DNA of 64,000 nt from Mucilaginibacter sp. CSA2-8R (GCF_038806765.1 NZ_CP152389.1:2418001-2482000); one strand, 5' to 3'. Positions 27,233-35,963 are shown, numbered from the stretch's first letter. The notes: generated by a model from the letters alone, not told the origin. Made by a program: numbers and translations.

Positions 27233-28144
27233 CTAAAACAGTGTATTGGAGGTTAACAAGCGCGGTGGCACAATGTTTAAATTCAAACTGTCGTTTAACT
27301 GGTTAATTAGATACTGGCACAAAATGGGCGAAGCCAACTCGTCTGACTGGTGCATACCAAAATAGAGATTTTGCAGTCCCTGCTTGTGCCAGCTTTTAAT
27401 GCGTTGCACCCAATGGTCAATACGGATATAGTCGGTAGGGTGGAGTGCGTTACCTACAAAGCGGATAAATACGTATGGGCTGGGTACTTCCATATGTATC
27501 ACATCGCGCCGGCCGGCGGTGTCGGTAATAACGGCGCCCATGCCAAGGCGGTGCATCAGGCCAAAAGCTTCATCACGGTAGGCGTGCTGTGCAAACCAGT
27601 CTTTATGGCGTAACTCAACGCACACCTGCACATCTCGTGGCAGGCTTTCCAGGTAAGCTTTTAGTTCGGGGAAATTTTTGGGTGCAAAGTTTTCGTTAAG
27701 CTGCAAAAACATCGGCCCCAGTTTATCTTCAAATGCAAGCATTGCTTCGTAAAAGGCCGTGGTAATTTCGTCAGCGCCCTTAAGGCGTTTTACGTGACTG
27801 ATAAGCTGGTTAAATTTAGGGCAAAATTTAAAATCGGGATTAACAGCCGCTTTTTCCTTCCACTTAGTGATGGTGGCAGCATCATACATGCGGTAATGCG
27901 TTGTGTTCAGTTCAATCATGTTAAACTGCTTGGCATACTCGTTCAAAAAGTCAGTATCCTTGGTTTTAGGCGGGTATAAATTGCCTTTCCAAACTTTTTG
28001 TGCCCAGCTGGCGCAGCCCACATGCACTTTTAAATGCTGCTTGGGGGCTGCTGCCTTAAGCGTTTTGTGCGTCAGGGCGCTATCAGCAGGTAGGGTAAAG
28101 TCTACCTGTGCTAATTGCGGTGTGGTTACTTTGCCAAACTCCAT
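27233..28144 (-). CDS. DUF72 domain protein (YecE-like)
   Basis: The 303-aa protein matches DUF72, a TIM-barrel-like family. Recognisable parts are VGCASWAQKVWKGNLYP near residue 42, the YAKQFNMIELNTTHYRM block, FCPKFNQLISH, and ELRHKDWF. The biochemical role of the family is not known. Its start lies 7 nt after the stop of the M20 deacetylase gene, so the two are probably cotranscribed, although no functional link is known. Confidence 0.88.
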   Translation of the reverse strand: MEFGKVTTPQLAQVDFTLPADSALTHKTLKAAAPKQHLKVHVGCASWAQKVWKGNLYPPKTKDTDFLNEYAKQFNMIELNTTHYRMYDAATITKWKEKAAVNPDFKFCPKFNQLISHVKRLKGADEITTAFYEAMLAFEDKLGPMFLQLNENFAPKNFPELKAYLESLPRDVQVCVELRHKDWFAQHAYRDEAFGLMHRLGMGAVITDTAGRRDVIHMEVPSPYVFIRFVGNALHPTDYIRIDHWVQRIKSWHKQGLQNLYFGMHQSDELASPILCQYLINQLNDSLNLNIVPPRLLTSNTLF

Positions 28145-28151
28145 CCGCCGC

Positions 28152-29216
28152 TTAGTTAATGCTTTCTAAAAGCTTAATGTATAATTCGATACCTTCTTTT
28201 ATTTCAGAGACATGAACAAATTCGTCGGCCGTATGCGACCGCGCCGAATCGCCAGGTCCCAGTTTTAAGGATGGGATATCCAACAAAGCTTGATCTGACG
28301 TGGTGGGGGAGCCATAAGTGGTACGCCCCATGGCCAGGCCAGCTTGTACAATCGGGTGGTCTTTGCTTATCGACGATGGCTTTAACCGCACCGAGCGTGG
28401 CTTAACCTCACAGCTTACATGCCGCCTGATGATGTCGAGCACTTCCTCGTTGCGATAGGCATCGGTTACCCGAACATCTACCGTAAACTTACAGGTAGCA
28501 GGCACCACATTATGCTGCGAACCGGCATTGATAACGGTAACCGACATTTTGATAGGACCAAATTGTTCCGATTCTTTTTCGAACCGATAACTGCGGAACC
28601 ACTCAATATCGGCCAGCGCTTTGTAAATGGCATTGTCGCCTTCCTCGCGAGCGGCATGGCCCGATTTGCCGTGGGCCGTACAGTCAAGCACCATCAAGCC
28701 GCGTTCGGCCGTGGCCAGCTGCATCAGGGTAGGTTCGCCTACAATGGCAAAATCGAGCAGGCCCAAGTCAGGGATAACTAACTCAAGGCCGTTAAAGCCA
28801 GAAATTTCTTCTTCGGCCGTGGCGGCCAGGCAAAAGTTATATTTCAAACCTTCACGACTATAAAAGTGCAAAAAAGTGGCAATAAGCGATACCAGGCATC
28901 CACCTGCATCATTACTGCCCAGTCCAAACAACTTATCTTCTTGTACGATAGGCTCAAAAGGGTTATTGGTGTAGCCCGAATTGGGTTTAACTGTATCGTG
29001 GTGCGAGTTGAGCAATATGGTGGGCTTGGCCGCGTCAAAGTGCCAGTTGTAAGCCCATAAGTTATTTAACTTACGCTGAACGGGGACATGGCGCTCTTGT
29101 AAAAAGTTTTGAATAATGTCGGCGGTTTGGTTTTCTTCCCGGCTGAACGATGGAGTAGCAATTAGTTTTTTGAGCAGTTCTACGGCATCAAAATATAAAG
29201 TATCAGTATTTGCCAT
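28152..29216 (-). CDS. M20-family deacetylase, ArgE-like (acyl-ornithine deacetylase type)
   Basis: The ATG at 29216 (MANTDTLYFDAVELLKKLIA) gives 354 aa, the usual size of the Bacteroidetes enzymes. Metal-site motifs of the M20 family are present: NSHHDTVKP, GSNDAGGCL and the catalytic EEEISG, with HGKSGHAA in the lid domain. In Bacteroidetes the arginine-pathway member removes an acyl group from N-acetyl- or N-succinyl-ornithine or -citrulline. The other arginine genes are not in this window, so the pathway assignment is by family only. Confidence 0.85.
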   Translation of the reverse strand: MANTDTLYFDAVELLKKLIATPSFSREENQTADIIQNFLQERHVPVQRKLNNLWAYNWHFDAAKPTILLNSHHDTVKPNSGYTNNPFEPIVQEDKLFGLGSNDAGGCLVSLIATFLHFYSREGLKYNFCLAATAEEEISGFNGLELVIPDLGLLDFAIVGEPTLMQLATAERGLMVLDCTAHGKSGHAAREEGDNAIYKALADIEWFRSYRFEKESEQFGPIKMSVTVINAGSQHNVVPATCKFTVDVRVTDAYRNEEVLDIIRRHVSCEVKPRSVRLKPSSISKDHPIVQAGLAMGRTTYGSPTTSDQALLDIPSLKLGPGDSARSHTADEFVHVSEIKEGIELYIKLLESIN

Positions 29217-29371
29217 GATAGTAGCTGAGCCTGTTGGCCTGTGCTGTAACTGCAAATGTATACGAATTTGGCAATCAACGGTAAAAAAGAGGTTACGCTA
29301 TGGGTTTATTTTTAACGAATCATAAATTGCATCACTTCACGGTATATGCAGCGTATGGTTAGTAGCAGCAG

Positions 29372-29878
29372 CTATGTATGCAATATGAATACAATCATGT
29401 TCTCTTCATCTGCGTGATGCCTCACAAAGTTTAGCTTTTCTAGTAGCTTAATAGAAGCCTTGTTATTGGCATGTGTGCATGCTTCCAAGAGGTTTACCCG
29501 CAAGTGCTTAAAAGCAAAGTCTATCACTGCAGAAAGAGCCTCTCGCATGATACCTTTTTGCTGATAAGTAGGGAGTAGCTCGTATCCAATTTCGCCTTGT
29601 TGATGGTCGTCCGAAAGGTTATATAAGCAGATGGTTCCGATGAGTGTATTGAGGCCAGTGAGGGTGATGGCCCAATACGAGGAGTGGCTTTCTATGATGG
29701 CTTGAATAAATTTTCTCGCATCATCAACTGACAGGCTTGGTGTTCGGCCGAGATACTGGTTTACATCTTCGTCAGATCGTAAGGCATATATCTCTTCATC
29801 ATCGCTTGTCTGTAGTTGCCTCAATGTTAGCCGTTCTGTTTTCAGTATTGGAAACGTGTTTTCGGTTAATTCAGTCAT
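29372..29878 (-). CDS. GNAT N-acetyltransferase, RimJ/RimL-like
   Basis: The start at 29878 (MTELTENTFPILKTERLTLRQL) places the family's TERLxLR motif near the N-terminus; upstream in-frame starts exist. The 168-aa product shows the GEIGYELLPTYQQKGIMREAL region, equivalent to the acetyl-CoA binding motif A. It ends with the N-KASIKLLEKLNF block. The acceptor substrate is unknown (protein N-terminus or small molecule). Confidence 0.88.
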   Translation of the reverse strand: MTELTENTFPILKTERLTLRQLQTSDDEEIYALRSDEDVNQYLGRTPSLSVDDARKFIQAIIESHSSYWAITLTGLNTLIGTICLYNLSDDHQQGEIGYELLPTYQQKGIMREALSAVIDFAFKHLRVNLLEACTHANNKASIKLLEKLNFVRHHADEENMIVFILHT

Positions 29879-30017
29879 TGGTGAATACATCAGAAGTTGT
29901 AACTCGTGATTGCTTTGCACTAACACCCGTCAAAGCTTTACCACGTAAGCATTTAATTATTTAGGTAAACTTACAGAAACGTACGGTACTGTGATAGTAA
30001 ACTGTAAGCATAACCGG

Positions 30018-30392
30018 TTATTTTTTACGCATACTTTGCTTTATACGTTCGCGGTGCTGTTCGCCCCAGTTGCTCAGCTCGTGTAATACGCCGCGCAGGG
30101 TGCGGCTGTAATCGGTGGCTTCGTAAATGATGGTAACTGGTGTAGTAGGGTACACCCGACGAACGATGAAGTCATTTAGTTCCAGGTCTTTCAATTCTTT
30201 AGCTAGTATTTTGGGCGAAATGCCATCAACCTCTTTCATAATTTCGCCAAAACGCCTGGGTGCTTGCACAAGGCTTAGTATGAGCGGTAGTTTCCATTTG
30301 CCGCCCAAAACGTACAGCGTATCCATCACATTATTGAGCGAAGAAACACATGCTGCTTTGGTTGGTGGGGCTTCTAATATAATTTGGGTCAT
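30018..30392 (-). CDS. HxlR-family transcriptional regulator (next to azoreductase)
   Basis: The ATG at 30392 gives 124 aa; a TTG two codons earlier is also possible. The HxlR winged helix is clear: YVLGGKWKLPLILSL, RRFGEIMKEVDGISPKILAKELK and DYSRTLRGVLHELSNWG. A cysteine near the N-terminus (AACVSS) is at the place where redox-sensing members such as YodB have their reactive cysteine. It is divergent from azoR, and two dyads lie between them, the usual layout of an HxlR repressor and its target. Confidence 0.92.
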   Translation of the reverse strand: MTQIILEAPPTKAACVSSLNNVMDTLYVLGGKWKLPLILSLVQAPRRFGEIMKEVDGISPKILAKELKDLELNDFIVRRVYPTTPVTIIYEATDYSRTLRGVLHELSNWGEQHRERIKQSMRKK

Positions 30393-30407
30393 ATCCAAAG
30401 GTAACTA

Positions 30408-30441
30408 CTTTCCTAAAGGATAGTGCTTTCCTATAGGTAAG
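30408..30441. promoter_or_regulatory. Two tandem dyads, probable HxlR operators
   Basis: CTTTCCTAAAGGATAG (30408-30423) and CTTTCCTATAGGTAAG (30426-30441) are two near-palindromic copies of one 16-mer, 18 bp apart. They lie in the divergent region between the HxlR gene and azoR, and the second ends 27 nt before the azoR -7 element. Confidence 0.7.
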
Positions 30442-30468
30442 TACGGGTGCAATCATGACGATGCCGGG

Positions 30469-30476
30469 TAGCTTTG
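30469..30476 (+). promoter_or_regulatory. Bacteroidetes -7 promoter element of azoR
   Basis: TAGCTTTG matches the TAnnTTTG consensus exactly, about 120 nt before the azoR ATG. There is no clear TTTG at -33; that position lies beside the HxlR dyads. Confidence 0.45.
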
Positions 30477-30596
30477 CCAACGTTGATTGATGAGCAAAAC
30501 TGGTGCAATATACATCAGGCTTCCAAGCAGTTATTTAACAACAATTTTATCTCTGCGAGCATCATAGTCAACCCATCAACAAAACAATAAAAATTT

Positions 30597-31199
30597 ATGA
30601 AACGCATTCTTCATTTAACATCCAGCATTTTAGGTTCTGAATCAAAAAGTATTAAATTGGGCCGGGCCGTAGTCGATAAAGTTATCGAAAAGTATCCGGG
30701 CAGTTCTATCGAAGAGGTCAATCTGGTAGAGTTGGAAGTACCGCATCTCACACCGGCTACATTCCAGTCTTTCTTGGTACCCGGCGATCAGCTTACTGAT
30801 GATGACCGGCAGTCTATTCGCTATTCAGAACAATTTATTGCGCAGTTGCAGGCAGCAGATGTTTTAGTGGTTGGGGCTCCGCTTTACAACTTTACTATTC
30901 ACACGGCGCTTAAATCATGGATTGATCATATTACGCGGCCCGGCGTCACCTTCAAATATAGTGAGCAGGGGCCGGTAGGGCTAATCACTGGTAAAAAAGT
31001 GTACATCGCTTTTAGTTCGGGCGGTGTTTATTCGCATGGCCCCGGTGCAGCTAACGATTTTGTGATACCATATTTGGTAACTTTTTTCAGGCTTTTAGGA
31101 CTGACCGACGTCACCGTTTTTCGTGCCGAAGGGCTAAAAGTGCCCGGCATCATGGAACATGCCATGGACAAAGCTATACAAAGCATTGTGATTGACTAA
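30597..31199 (+). CDS. azoR: FMN-dependent NADH-azoreductase / quinone reductase
   Basis: The 200-aa flavodoxin-like protein begins MKRILHLTSSILGSESKS, the FMN phosphate-binding start of AzoR. It contains APLYNFTIHTALKSWIDHI and the RPGVTFKYSEQGPVGL loop seen across the family. It reduces azo compounds and, more relevantly, quinones with NADH. It is controlled in other bacteria by redox-sensing HxlR repressors, as the divergent HxlR gene suggests here. Confidence 0.93.
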   Translation: MKRILHLTSSILGSESKSIKLGRAVVDKVIEKYPGSSIEEVNLVELEVPHLTPATFQSFLVPGDQLTDDDRQSIRYSEQFIAQLQAADVLVVGAPLYNFTIHTALKSWIDHITRPGVTFKYSEQGPVGLITGKKVYIAFSSGGVYSHGPGAANDFVIPYLVTFFRLLGLTDVTVFRAEGLKVPGIMEHAMDKAIQSIVID

Positions 31200-31223
31200 G
31201 ACGCCTTTTCACTAATTTATTAG

Positions 31224-31261
31224 CAGCAACGCTTCTGTACCTAAGTGCAGAAGCGTTGCTG
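31224..31261 (+). terminator. Strong hairpin after azoR
   Basis: A 14-bp perfect stem (CAGCAACGCTTCTG with its complement) around a 10-nt loop lies 24 nt after the azoR stop. The tail is only TT, so it is a terminator-like or mRNA-stabilising hairpin. Confidence 0.65.
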
Positions 31262-31426
31262 TTACAAGGCCCATTAAAATCAGCGCTGCTTAATTGTACT
31301 AATAATGGTTTATTATCATGCCAACAGGCTCGCCTAAAAAGTTAATTAAATACCTTATAATTAAATTGCGAGCTTAAAAATTCTCCGCACCCAAGCTCAC
31401 ATTCATTCTTTTTATACCAAGGTCAG

Positions 31427-31485
31427 ATTTGGCAACACAAAGCCTGTTTTGGCCAAGTGCGGTTGGGTCGTAACGCTCAACTTTG
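31427..31485 (+). promoter_or_regulatory. Module promoter A: tandem TTTGGC boxes plus CAACTTTG
   Basis: TTTGGC boxes start at 31428 and 31448 (20 bp apart). From the end of TTTG in the second box there are exactly 26 nt to CAACTTTG (31478-31485), a 7/8-type match to the Bacteroidetes -7 element. The start codon follows 21 nt later. The same layout is found before the oxidoreductase genes at 33602 and 49460. AraC-type activator sites are inferred. Confidence 0.65.
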
Positions 31486-31506
31486 TACTAACTAAAAATT
31501 AAAGTT

Positions 31507-32373
31507 ATGATATTAATTACCGGAGCTACTGGCCAGTTAGGTGGCCGGGTTATCGAAACCCTGCTAAATTACAATATACCTGCCGGGCAGATTGCCGCGC
31601 TGGTGCGCGATGAAGCCAAAGCAGAAAGCCTTAAAGTTAAAGGCATTAATTTGCGCATAGGCAACTATGACGACGTAGATGCACTTAATATCGCTATGCA
31701 AGGAATCGAAAAGGTTTTATTGGTGTCGGCGCTTGAGGAGGGTAAGATTGTGCAGCAACACAAAAACGTCATTGATGCTGCTAAGCGTGCCGGAGTACAA
31801 TGCCTGGCTTACACCAGCCATTGCCTGCAAAACCGCGAAACGCTGCACAACCCAATCATGCTTACGCATTATGAAACGGAAGATTACCTGATGGCCAGCG
31901 GACTTAAATATATCATTTTTCGTAATATACTGTATATGGACTCGATGGCTTTGTATATGCTGGGCCGGGATTACTTAGACAACGGAATCAATTTGCCTGC
32001 CGGCGATGGGAGGGTGGCTTATGCGTTGCGCTGCGATCAGGCCGAGGCCATAGGCCATGTGCTGGCCGCCGGTGATTGCAGCAACCGTATTTACCGTTTT
32101 ACCGGTAGTAGAGCTTATTCGTTTACTGATGTAGCACAGTCGCTCAGTGAGCTGACTGGCAAAACGGTAAGTTATAGGCCTGTGAGTGCCGAAACTTATA
32201 GAACCAACGCATTAAATGGCGGTATGCCCCAAAAAGTGGTTGATTTGATTTTGCCTTTTATGGCCGACATTGCCGGCGGGCAAGGCAGTACCGTTACCAA
32301 CGATATGGAAGAAGCGCTGGGCCGGCCACCTATTGATTTAAAGGCAGGATTGAAGCAGTTGCTTAATTTGTAA
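31507..32373 (+). CDS. NmrA-like NAD(P)-binding oxidoreductase (YtfG-type quinone reductase)
   Basis: The 288-aa atypical short-chain dehydrogenase has the nucleotide-binding GATGQLGG (6-13) and the NmrA/YtfG pattern: ALVRDEAKAESLKVKG, then ADY-like GNYDDVDAL, KVLLVSA and LAYTSH. Members such as E. coli YtfG reduce quinones with NADPH; others are redox sensors without catalysis. It is the first gene of an oxidoreductase-AraC pair, with the AraC gene 19 nt downstream. Confidence 0.9.
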   Translation: MILITGATGQLGGRVIETLLNYNIPAGQIAALVRDEAKAESLKVKGINLRIGNYDDVDALNIAMQGIEKVLLVSALEEGKIVQQHKNVIDAAKRAGVQCLAYTSHCLQNRETLHNPIMLTHYETEDYLMASGLKYIIFRNILYMDSMALYMLGRDYLDNGINLPAGDGRVAYALRCDQAEAIGHVLAAGDCSNRIYRFTGSRAYSFTDVAQSLSELTGKTVSYRPVSAETYRTNALNGGMPQKVVDLILPFMADIAGGQGSTVTNDMEEALGRPPIDLKAGLKQLLNL

Positions 32374-32392
32374 AATTATATGATTTTTGAAA

Positions 32393-33313
32393 ATGGCAAA
32401 CCCAACGCCCATTCATGTTAAAACCATAGCCGAGTACCACCGCCTGCTCGAATTGCCCGCACCCGAGCACCCTTTGGTGAGCGTAGTTAAGTTTGAAGAT
32501 ATGGCGTATCCACCCAAATATGCCTCAAAGGCGTTGATGCACAACTTTTATAGCATTGCGCTTAAACGCACGTTTCAGGCCAAACTAAAATACGGCCAAC
32601 AAGAGGTTGATTTTGATAAAGGTGTGATGCTTTTTATGGCGCCTATGCAGGTACTGTCAATTAGTGGTCCGCCCGAAACGGCGGCCGGGCACCAGGGTTG
32701 GCTTTTACTTGTGCACCCCGATTTGCTTTGGAATACGTCGCTGGCCAACAAAATAAGGCGTTACGAATATTTTGATTACAAGGCCAGCGAGGCCTTGCAC
32801 CTGTCGGATGCTGAGGAACAAATGATTGTAGATATTATGCAAAAAATAGTTCAGGAGTACCGCAGCCGTTTAGATGATTTTAGCCAGAACGTAATAGTTG
32901 CCCAACTCGAATTACTGCTTACTTACGCCGAGCGCTTTTACCAGCGGCAGTTCATCACCCGTAAAGCAGGCAATCACCAGATGATTACCCGGATGGAAGA
33001 GTTGCTGAATAAATATTTTGAGGCTGACCAGCAAGCGCTTAAAGGCATCCCATCGGTTAATTACTTTGCTGATGAACTGCACCTTTCACCTAACTATTTG
33101 AGTCGTTTGCTTAAAACACTTACGGGCCAAAGCACCAAGCAATTTATTACCAACAAAGTAATCGACCTGGCTAAAGAAAAACTGTCAACCACTAACCTGG
33201 GGATGAAAGAGATTGCCTATCTGCTGGGCTTCGAGCACCCCCAATCTTTCAGTAAGCAATTTAAGCGCCGCACCAGTATGTCGCCCTTAGAATTTAGAGC
33301 CTCATTTAATTAA
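32393..33313 (+). CDS. AraC-family regulator, module A
   Basis: The ATG at 32393 (MANPTPIHVKTIAEYHRLLEL) is preferred over a TTG two codons earlier. The 306-aa protein has an N-terminal sensing domain (about 1-190) and two C-terminal helix-turn-helix motifs (LHLSPNYLSRLLKTLTG and IAYLLGFEHPQSFSKQFKR). It is a close paralogue of the AraC proteins at 34583 and 48685: all share the YGQQ/YGPN-type motif, the ERFYQRQFITRK block and the FEHxQSF recognition region. It is cotranscribed with the NmrA-like gene it probably regulates. Confidence 0.92.
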   Translation: MANPTPIHVKTIAEYHRLLELPAPEHPLVSVVKFEDMAYPPKYASKALMHNFYSIALKRTFQAKLKYGQQEVDFDKGVMLFMAPMQVLSISGPPETAAGHQGWLLLVHPDLLWNTSLANKIRRYEYFDYKASEALHLSDAEEQMIVDIMQKIVQEYRSRLDDFSQNVIVAQLELLLTYAERFYQRQFITRKAGNHQMITRMEELLNKYFEADQQALKGIPSVNYFADELHLSPNYLSRLLKTLTGQSTKQFITNKVIDLAKEKLSTTNLGMKEIAYLLGFEHPQSFSKQFKRRTSMSPLEFRASFN

Positions 33314-33395
33314 AGCTTATCGGGCTCAAACCACCTGTAGATCCTTTTTCTGAAAAAACTTATAATGAGTACGAACATAATTGATATTATAAATT

Positions 33396-33447
33396 ATCAC
33401 GCTTCTCAATCACCTCAGTATTTTAGAGGATTATATAGAAGCGTGAT
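33396..33447. repeat. Compound inverted repeat after module A
   Basis: ATCACGCTTCT (33396-33406) pairs perfectly with AGAAGCGTGAT (33437-33447). Inside, CCTC (33413-33416) can pair with GAGG (33426-33429). There is no T-run, so an RNA structure is more likely than a classical terminator. Confidence 0.6.
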
Positions 33448-33519
33448 GGCATTCGAATAGGCGCTTGAAGATTTACATTCCGGGCCAGGCTTTATAGTCA
33501 CAATCTTTAACTTACCCGT

Positions 33520-33581
33520 CCTTTCGGCTAAGCTTAAGTGCCTTTTGGCTAAACCGCAGCCTCTGCGATAACCCATCTTTG
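33520..33581 (+). promoter_or_regulatory. Module promoter B: tandem CCTTTYGGCTAA boxes plus CATCTTTG
   Basis: CCTTTCGGCTAA (33520-33531) and CCTTTTGGCTAA (33541-33552) are direct repeats exactly 21 bp apart. After TTTG of the second box there are 26 nt to CATCTTTG (33574-33581). The ATG follows 20 nt later. The layout is identical to module A. Confidence 0.7.
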
Positions 33582-33601
33582 TATAACAAAACAGATAGGT
33601 T

Positions 33602-34576
33602 ATGAAAGCAATAAGAGTATATGAGTTTGGCGGCCCGGAAGTGCTGCAGATGGCCGAAGTTGAACGCCCGACTCCGGCAGCAGATGAGATTTCAATAAAA
33701 ATGTATGCCACCAGTGTTAATCCTGCCGATTATATTTTTAGGCAGGGCGGCAACAATGTAATACGAGCTTACTTGAAATTACCTTTAGGCCTCGGCCTGG
33801 ATGCAGCCGGCGTGGTTGAAGAAACGGGCAGCGAGGTTACACAATTCAAAGCCGGCGACAGAGTTTACGGTGTTCCTAACTTTCCGGGTGATGGCAGTTA
33901 CGCAGAATATATAGCGGCTAAAGCCAACCAGTTTTCGTTAATGCCAGATCATATATCGTTTAATGAAGCTGGTGCGCTGCCATCATGTGCTTTAATAGCC
34001 TGGAACGGCATTGTTGATTTGGGCCACATTCAGCGCGGTCAGCGTGTCCTCATTCATGCGGCAGCGGGTGGCGTTGGTAATTTAGCCGTGCAATTTGCTC
34101 ATGCCATGGGTGCTTATGTTATTGGTACAGCATCGGCCTATAATTTTAATTTTTTGAAGAATTTAGGAGCCGATGAGGTGATTGACTACAACAGTCAGCA
34201 TTTTGAAGACGTTTTGCAAAACGTTGACCTGGTGTTTAATGCCTCGCCTGTACGCGACAAAAGTTTGCGGCTTAAATCTGTAAAAGTAATGCGCGAGGGC
34301 AGTATTTTTGTGTGTACCCATCTGGATCAACCTTTGGAGCAGGACTTTTTAGATGCTCTTGCAAAAATAGGTGCTACTGCAACGCTGGTAGGCGGCGGCA
34401 GCGTAACTACGTATACATCATCGCTTCAGGGTACTACTCAAATGATTAATGAGGGTAAGGTGAAAGCAGTTATTAGCAAAATATACCCGTTGGTAGAGGT
34501 AGCGGAGGCACACCGCCAGAGCGAAACTAAACACGTAAGCGGTAAAATTGTATTAGAAATACGCAAAGAAGAATAA
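33602..34576 (+). CDS. Zinc-free MDR oxidoreductase (quinone reductase-like)
   Basis: The 324-aa protein has the quinone-oxidoreductase pattern. It begins MKAIRVYEFGGPEVLQ, then NPADYIFRQGG, GLDAAGVVEETG, AGDRVYG, the cofactor site HAAAGGVGNLAVQFA and GKIVLEI at the end. The zinc ligands of alcohol dehydrogenases are absent. By family it reduces quinones or activated alkenes with NADPH. It is paired with the AraC gene 6 nt downstream and carries the tandem-box promoter. Confidence 0.92.
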   Translation: MKAIRVYEFGGPEVLQMAEVERPTPAADEISIKMYATSVNPADYIFRQGGNNVIRAYLKLPLGLGLDAAGVVEETGSEVTQFKAGDRVYGVPNFPGDGSYAEYIAAKANQFSLMPDHISFNEAGALPSCALIAWNGIVDLGHIQRGQRVLIHAAAGGVGNLAVQFAHAMGAYVIGTASAYNFNFLKNLGADEVIDYNSQHFEDVLQNVDLVFNASPVRDKSLRLKSVKVMREGSIFVCTHLDQPLEQDFLDALAKIGATATLVGGGSVTTYTSSLQGTTQMINEGKVKAVISKIYPLVEVAEAHRQSETKHVSGKIVLEIRKEE

Positions 34577-34582
34577 ACCGGC

Positions 34583-35500
34583 ATGAAGCGCTTCAAAACC
34601 ATCAGCGAGTTTTTACAGTTCAGGCAAATGCCCGGGCCAGATCATCCGCTGCTCCATGTGTTCAAATTGGAGGACGTATCGAGCCCGGTGTTGTTAGAAT
34701 TGGATGCCTGGGTTTACGATTTTTACTGTATTGGACTTAAGCGGGTAGTAAATGACCGTGAAATTAAGCTTAAATATGGGCAGCAAACTTATGATTATAA
34801 TAACGGCATCCTGTCATTTGTAGCGCCCAACCAGGTTATGAGGCTCACGATCGACCAAAAGGCTGCCAAGCTGATACAATCGGGGTGGATGTTGATGGTA
34901 CACCCCGATTTTTTGCACCATACCTTGCTGGCTCAAGCCATTCGGGAGTACGATTTTTGGGATTATACCGTGCACGAAGCCCTGTTTTTATCCGACCGGG
35001 AAGAGGCCACGCTGGTTGGTATTTTGCAAAATATTCAGCAAGAATGCCGGGGCAATATCGATCAGTTCAGCAAAAGCATTACCATATCGCATTTGGAAAC
35101 GTTGCTCAATTATGCAGACCGTTTTTATCACCGTCAATTTCTTACCCGCGATAAAACAAGTCATGAAGTTTTAGGGCGTTTGGAGCAGTGGCTTAATCAA
35201 TATTTTTCGCAAGAAGATCTTATTAACAAAGGGCTACCCGGCGTAAACGATGTAGCATCTGCACTTAATTTATCGCCCAAATATTTAAGTAGCTTACTCA
35301 AGGTGCTCACCGGACAAAATACGCAGCAACATATCCATCAAAAACTTATCGAAAAAGCCAAAGAGCAGCTTTCGGTTACAAATCTTACTGTAAGCGAGAT
35401 CGCCTACAATCTTGGTTTTGAGCATTTACAATCATTCAGTAAATTATTTAAGGCAAAAACAAACCTGTCACCGCTCGAATTCAAAGCGTCGTTTAATTGA
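34583..35500 (+). CDS. AraC-family regulator, module B
   Basis: The 305-aa protein is a paralogue of the module A AraC. It has the same start (MKRFKTISEFLQFRQMPGPDHPLL), YGQQTYDYNNG, a DRFYHRQFLTRDK block, and the two helix-turn-helix motifs LNLSPKYLSSLLKVLTG and IAYNLGFEHLQSFSKLFK, ending LSPLEFKASFN like module A. The 6-nt gap to the oxidoreductase gene shows cotranscription. The inducer bound by the N-terminal domain is unknown. Confidence 0.92.
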   Translation: MKRFKTISEFLQFRQMPGPDHPLLHVFKLEDVSSPVLLELDAWVYDFYCIGLKRVVNDREIKLKYGQQTYDYNNGILSFVAPNQVMRLTIDQKAAKLIQSGWMLMVHPDFLHHTLLAQAIREYDFWDYTVHEALFLSDREEATLVGILQNIQQECRGNIDQFSKSITISHLETLLNYADRFYHRQFLTRDKTSHEVLGRLEQWLNQYFSQEDLINKGLPGVNDVASALNLSPKYLSSLLKVLTGQNTQQHIHQKLIEKAKEQLSVTNLTVSEIAYNLGFEHLQSFSKLFKAKTNLSPLEFKASFN

Positions 35501-35561
35501 ATATTGATTGCAGTTCCTTGTCTATAAAATTTAGCTTGAGCACACTTGCACATGCATCTGG

Positions 35562-35963
35562 TTAACGTTTAATTTTTACTGAACCGTTGCATACGTCGCC
35601 CTCGGGTATGCCGGTTAACCATGTTTTTAAAAACTGAATACGTTGGCGAGTTAAATCTGCTAAATAAATAGCCCGACAAGCGGGAAGGGCACTACCATAT
35701 TGGGCAGGTTCCGGAAAGCGTGCTTCCAATTCGGCGTTTCGCAGTTGCACCCAAAGGCGTTGTGCGGTTTTAAGTTTTACAACAAACGTGGGCTGTTTAC
35801 TATATTCTTTCAATATTTTTTGGTAAACGCTATTCAACTCTTTATCTGCCTTTTGGTACTGCAATCCTGCTTGCTGGTTCATTGCGTTTTGGCTTTGGCT
35901 ATAAGCGGCTGCGTGGAGCGTAATTATTAATATTGTAGTAGATACTATCTGGCTAACTTTCAT
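35562..35963 (-). CDS. Secreted LprI-like protein (DUF1311)
   Basis: The 133-aa product has a signal peptide (to about HAAAYSQ). It then has a DUF1311/LprI core: DKELNSVYQKILKEY, then QRLWVQLRNAELEARFP and a late conserved CRAIYLADLTRQRIQFL with two cysteines (CRAI and DVCNG). In mycobacteria LprI inhibits lysozyme; in general the family role is unsettled. It is convergent with module B and has no obvious partner gene. Confidence 0.85.
   Translation of the reverse strand: MKVSQIVSTTILIITLHAAAYSQSQNAMNQQAGLQYQKADKELNSVYQKILKEYSKQPTFVVKLKTAQRLWVQLRNAELEARFPEPAQYGSALPACRAIYLADLTRQRIQFLKTWLTGIPEGDVCNGSVKIKR

Larger units (their letters stand above)
31200..31506. other. Intergenic region azoR to first AraC module
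   Basis: The 307-nt gap contains the azoR terminator hairpin (31224-31261) and, near its right end, the tandem box promoter of the next module (31427-31485). No small gene is seen. Confidence 0.6.

Noticed and set aside
28419..28781. 120-aa open frame on the plus strand opposite the M20 deacetylase gene
   Set aside because: It is a complement shadow of a well-supported gene with no family features of its own. The same applies to the long opposite-strand frames inside the permeases (for example 5378-5815 and 10307-10768).
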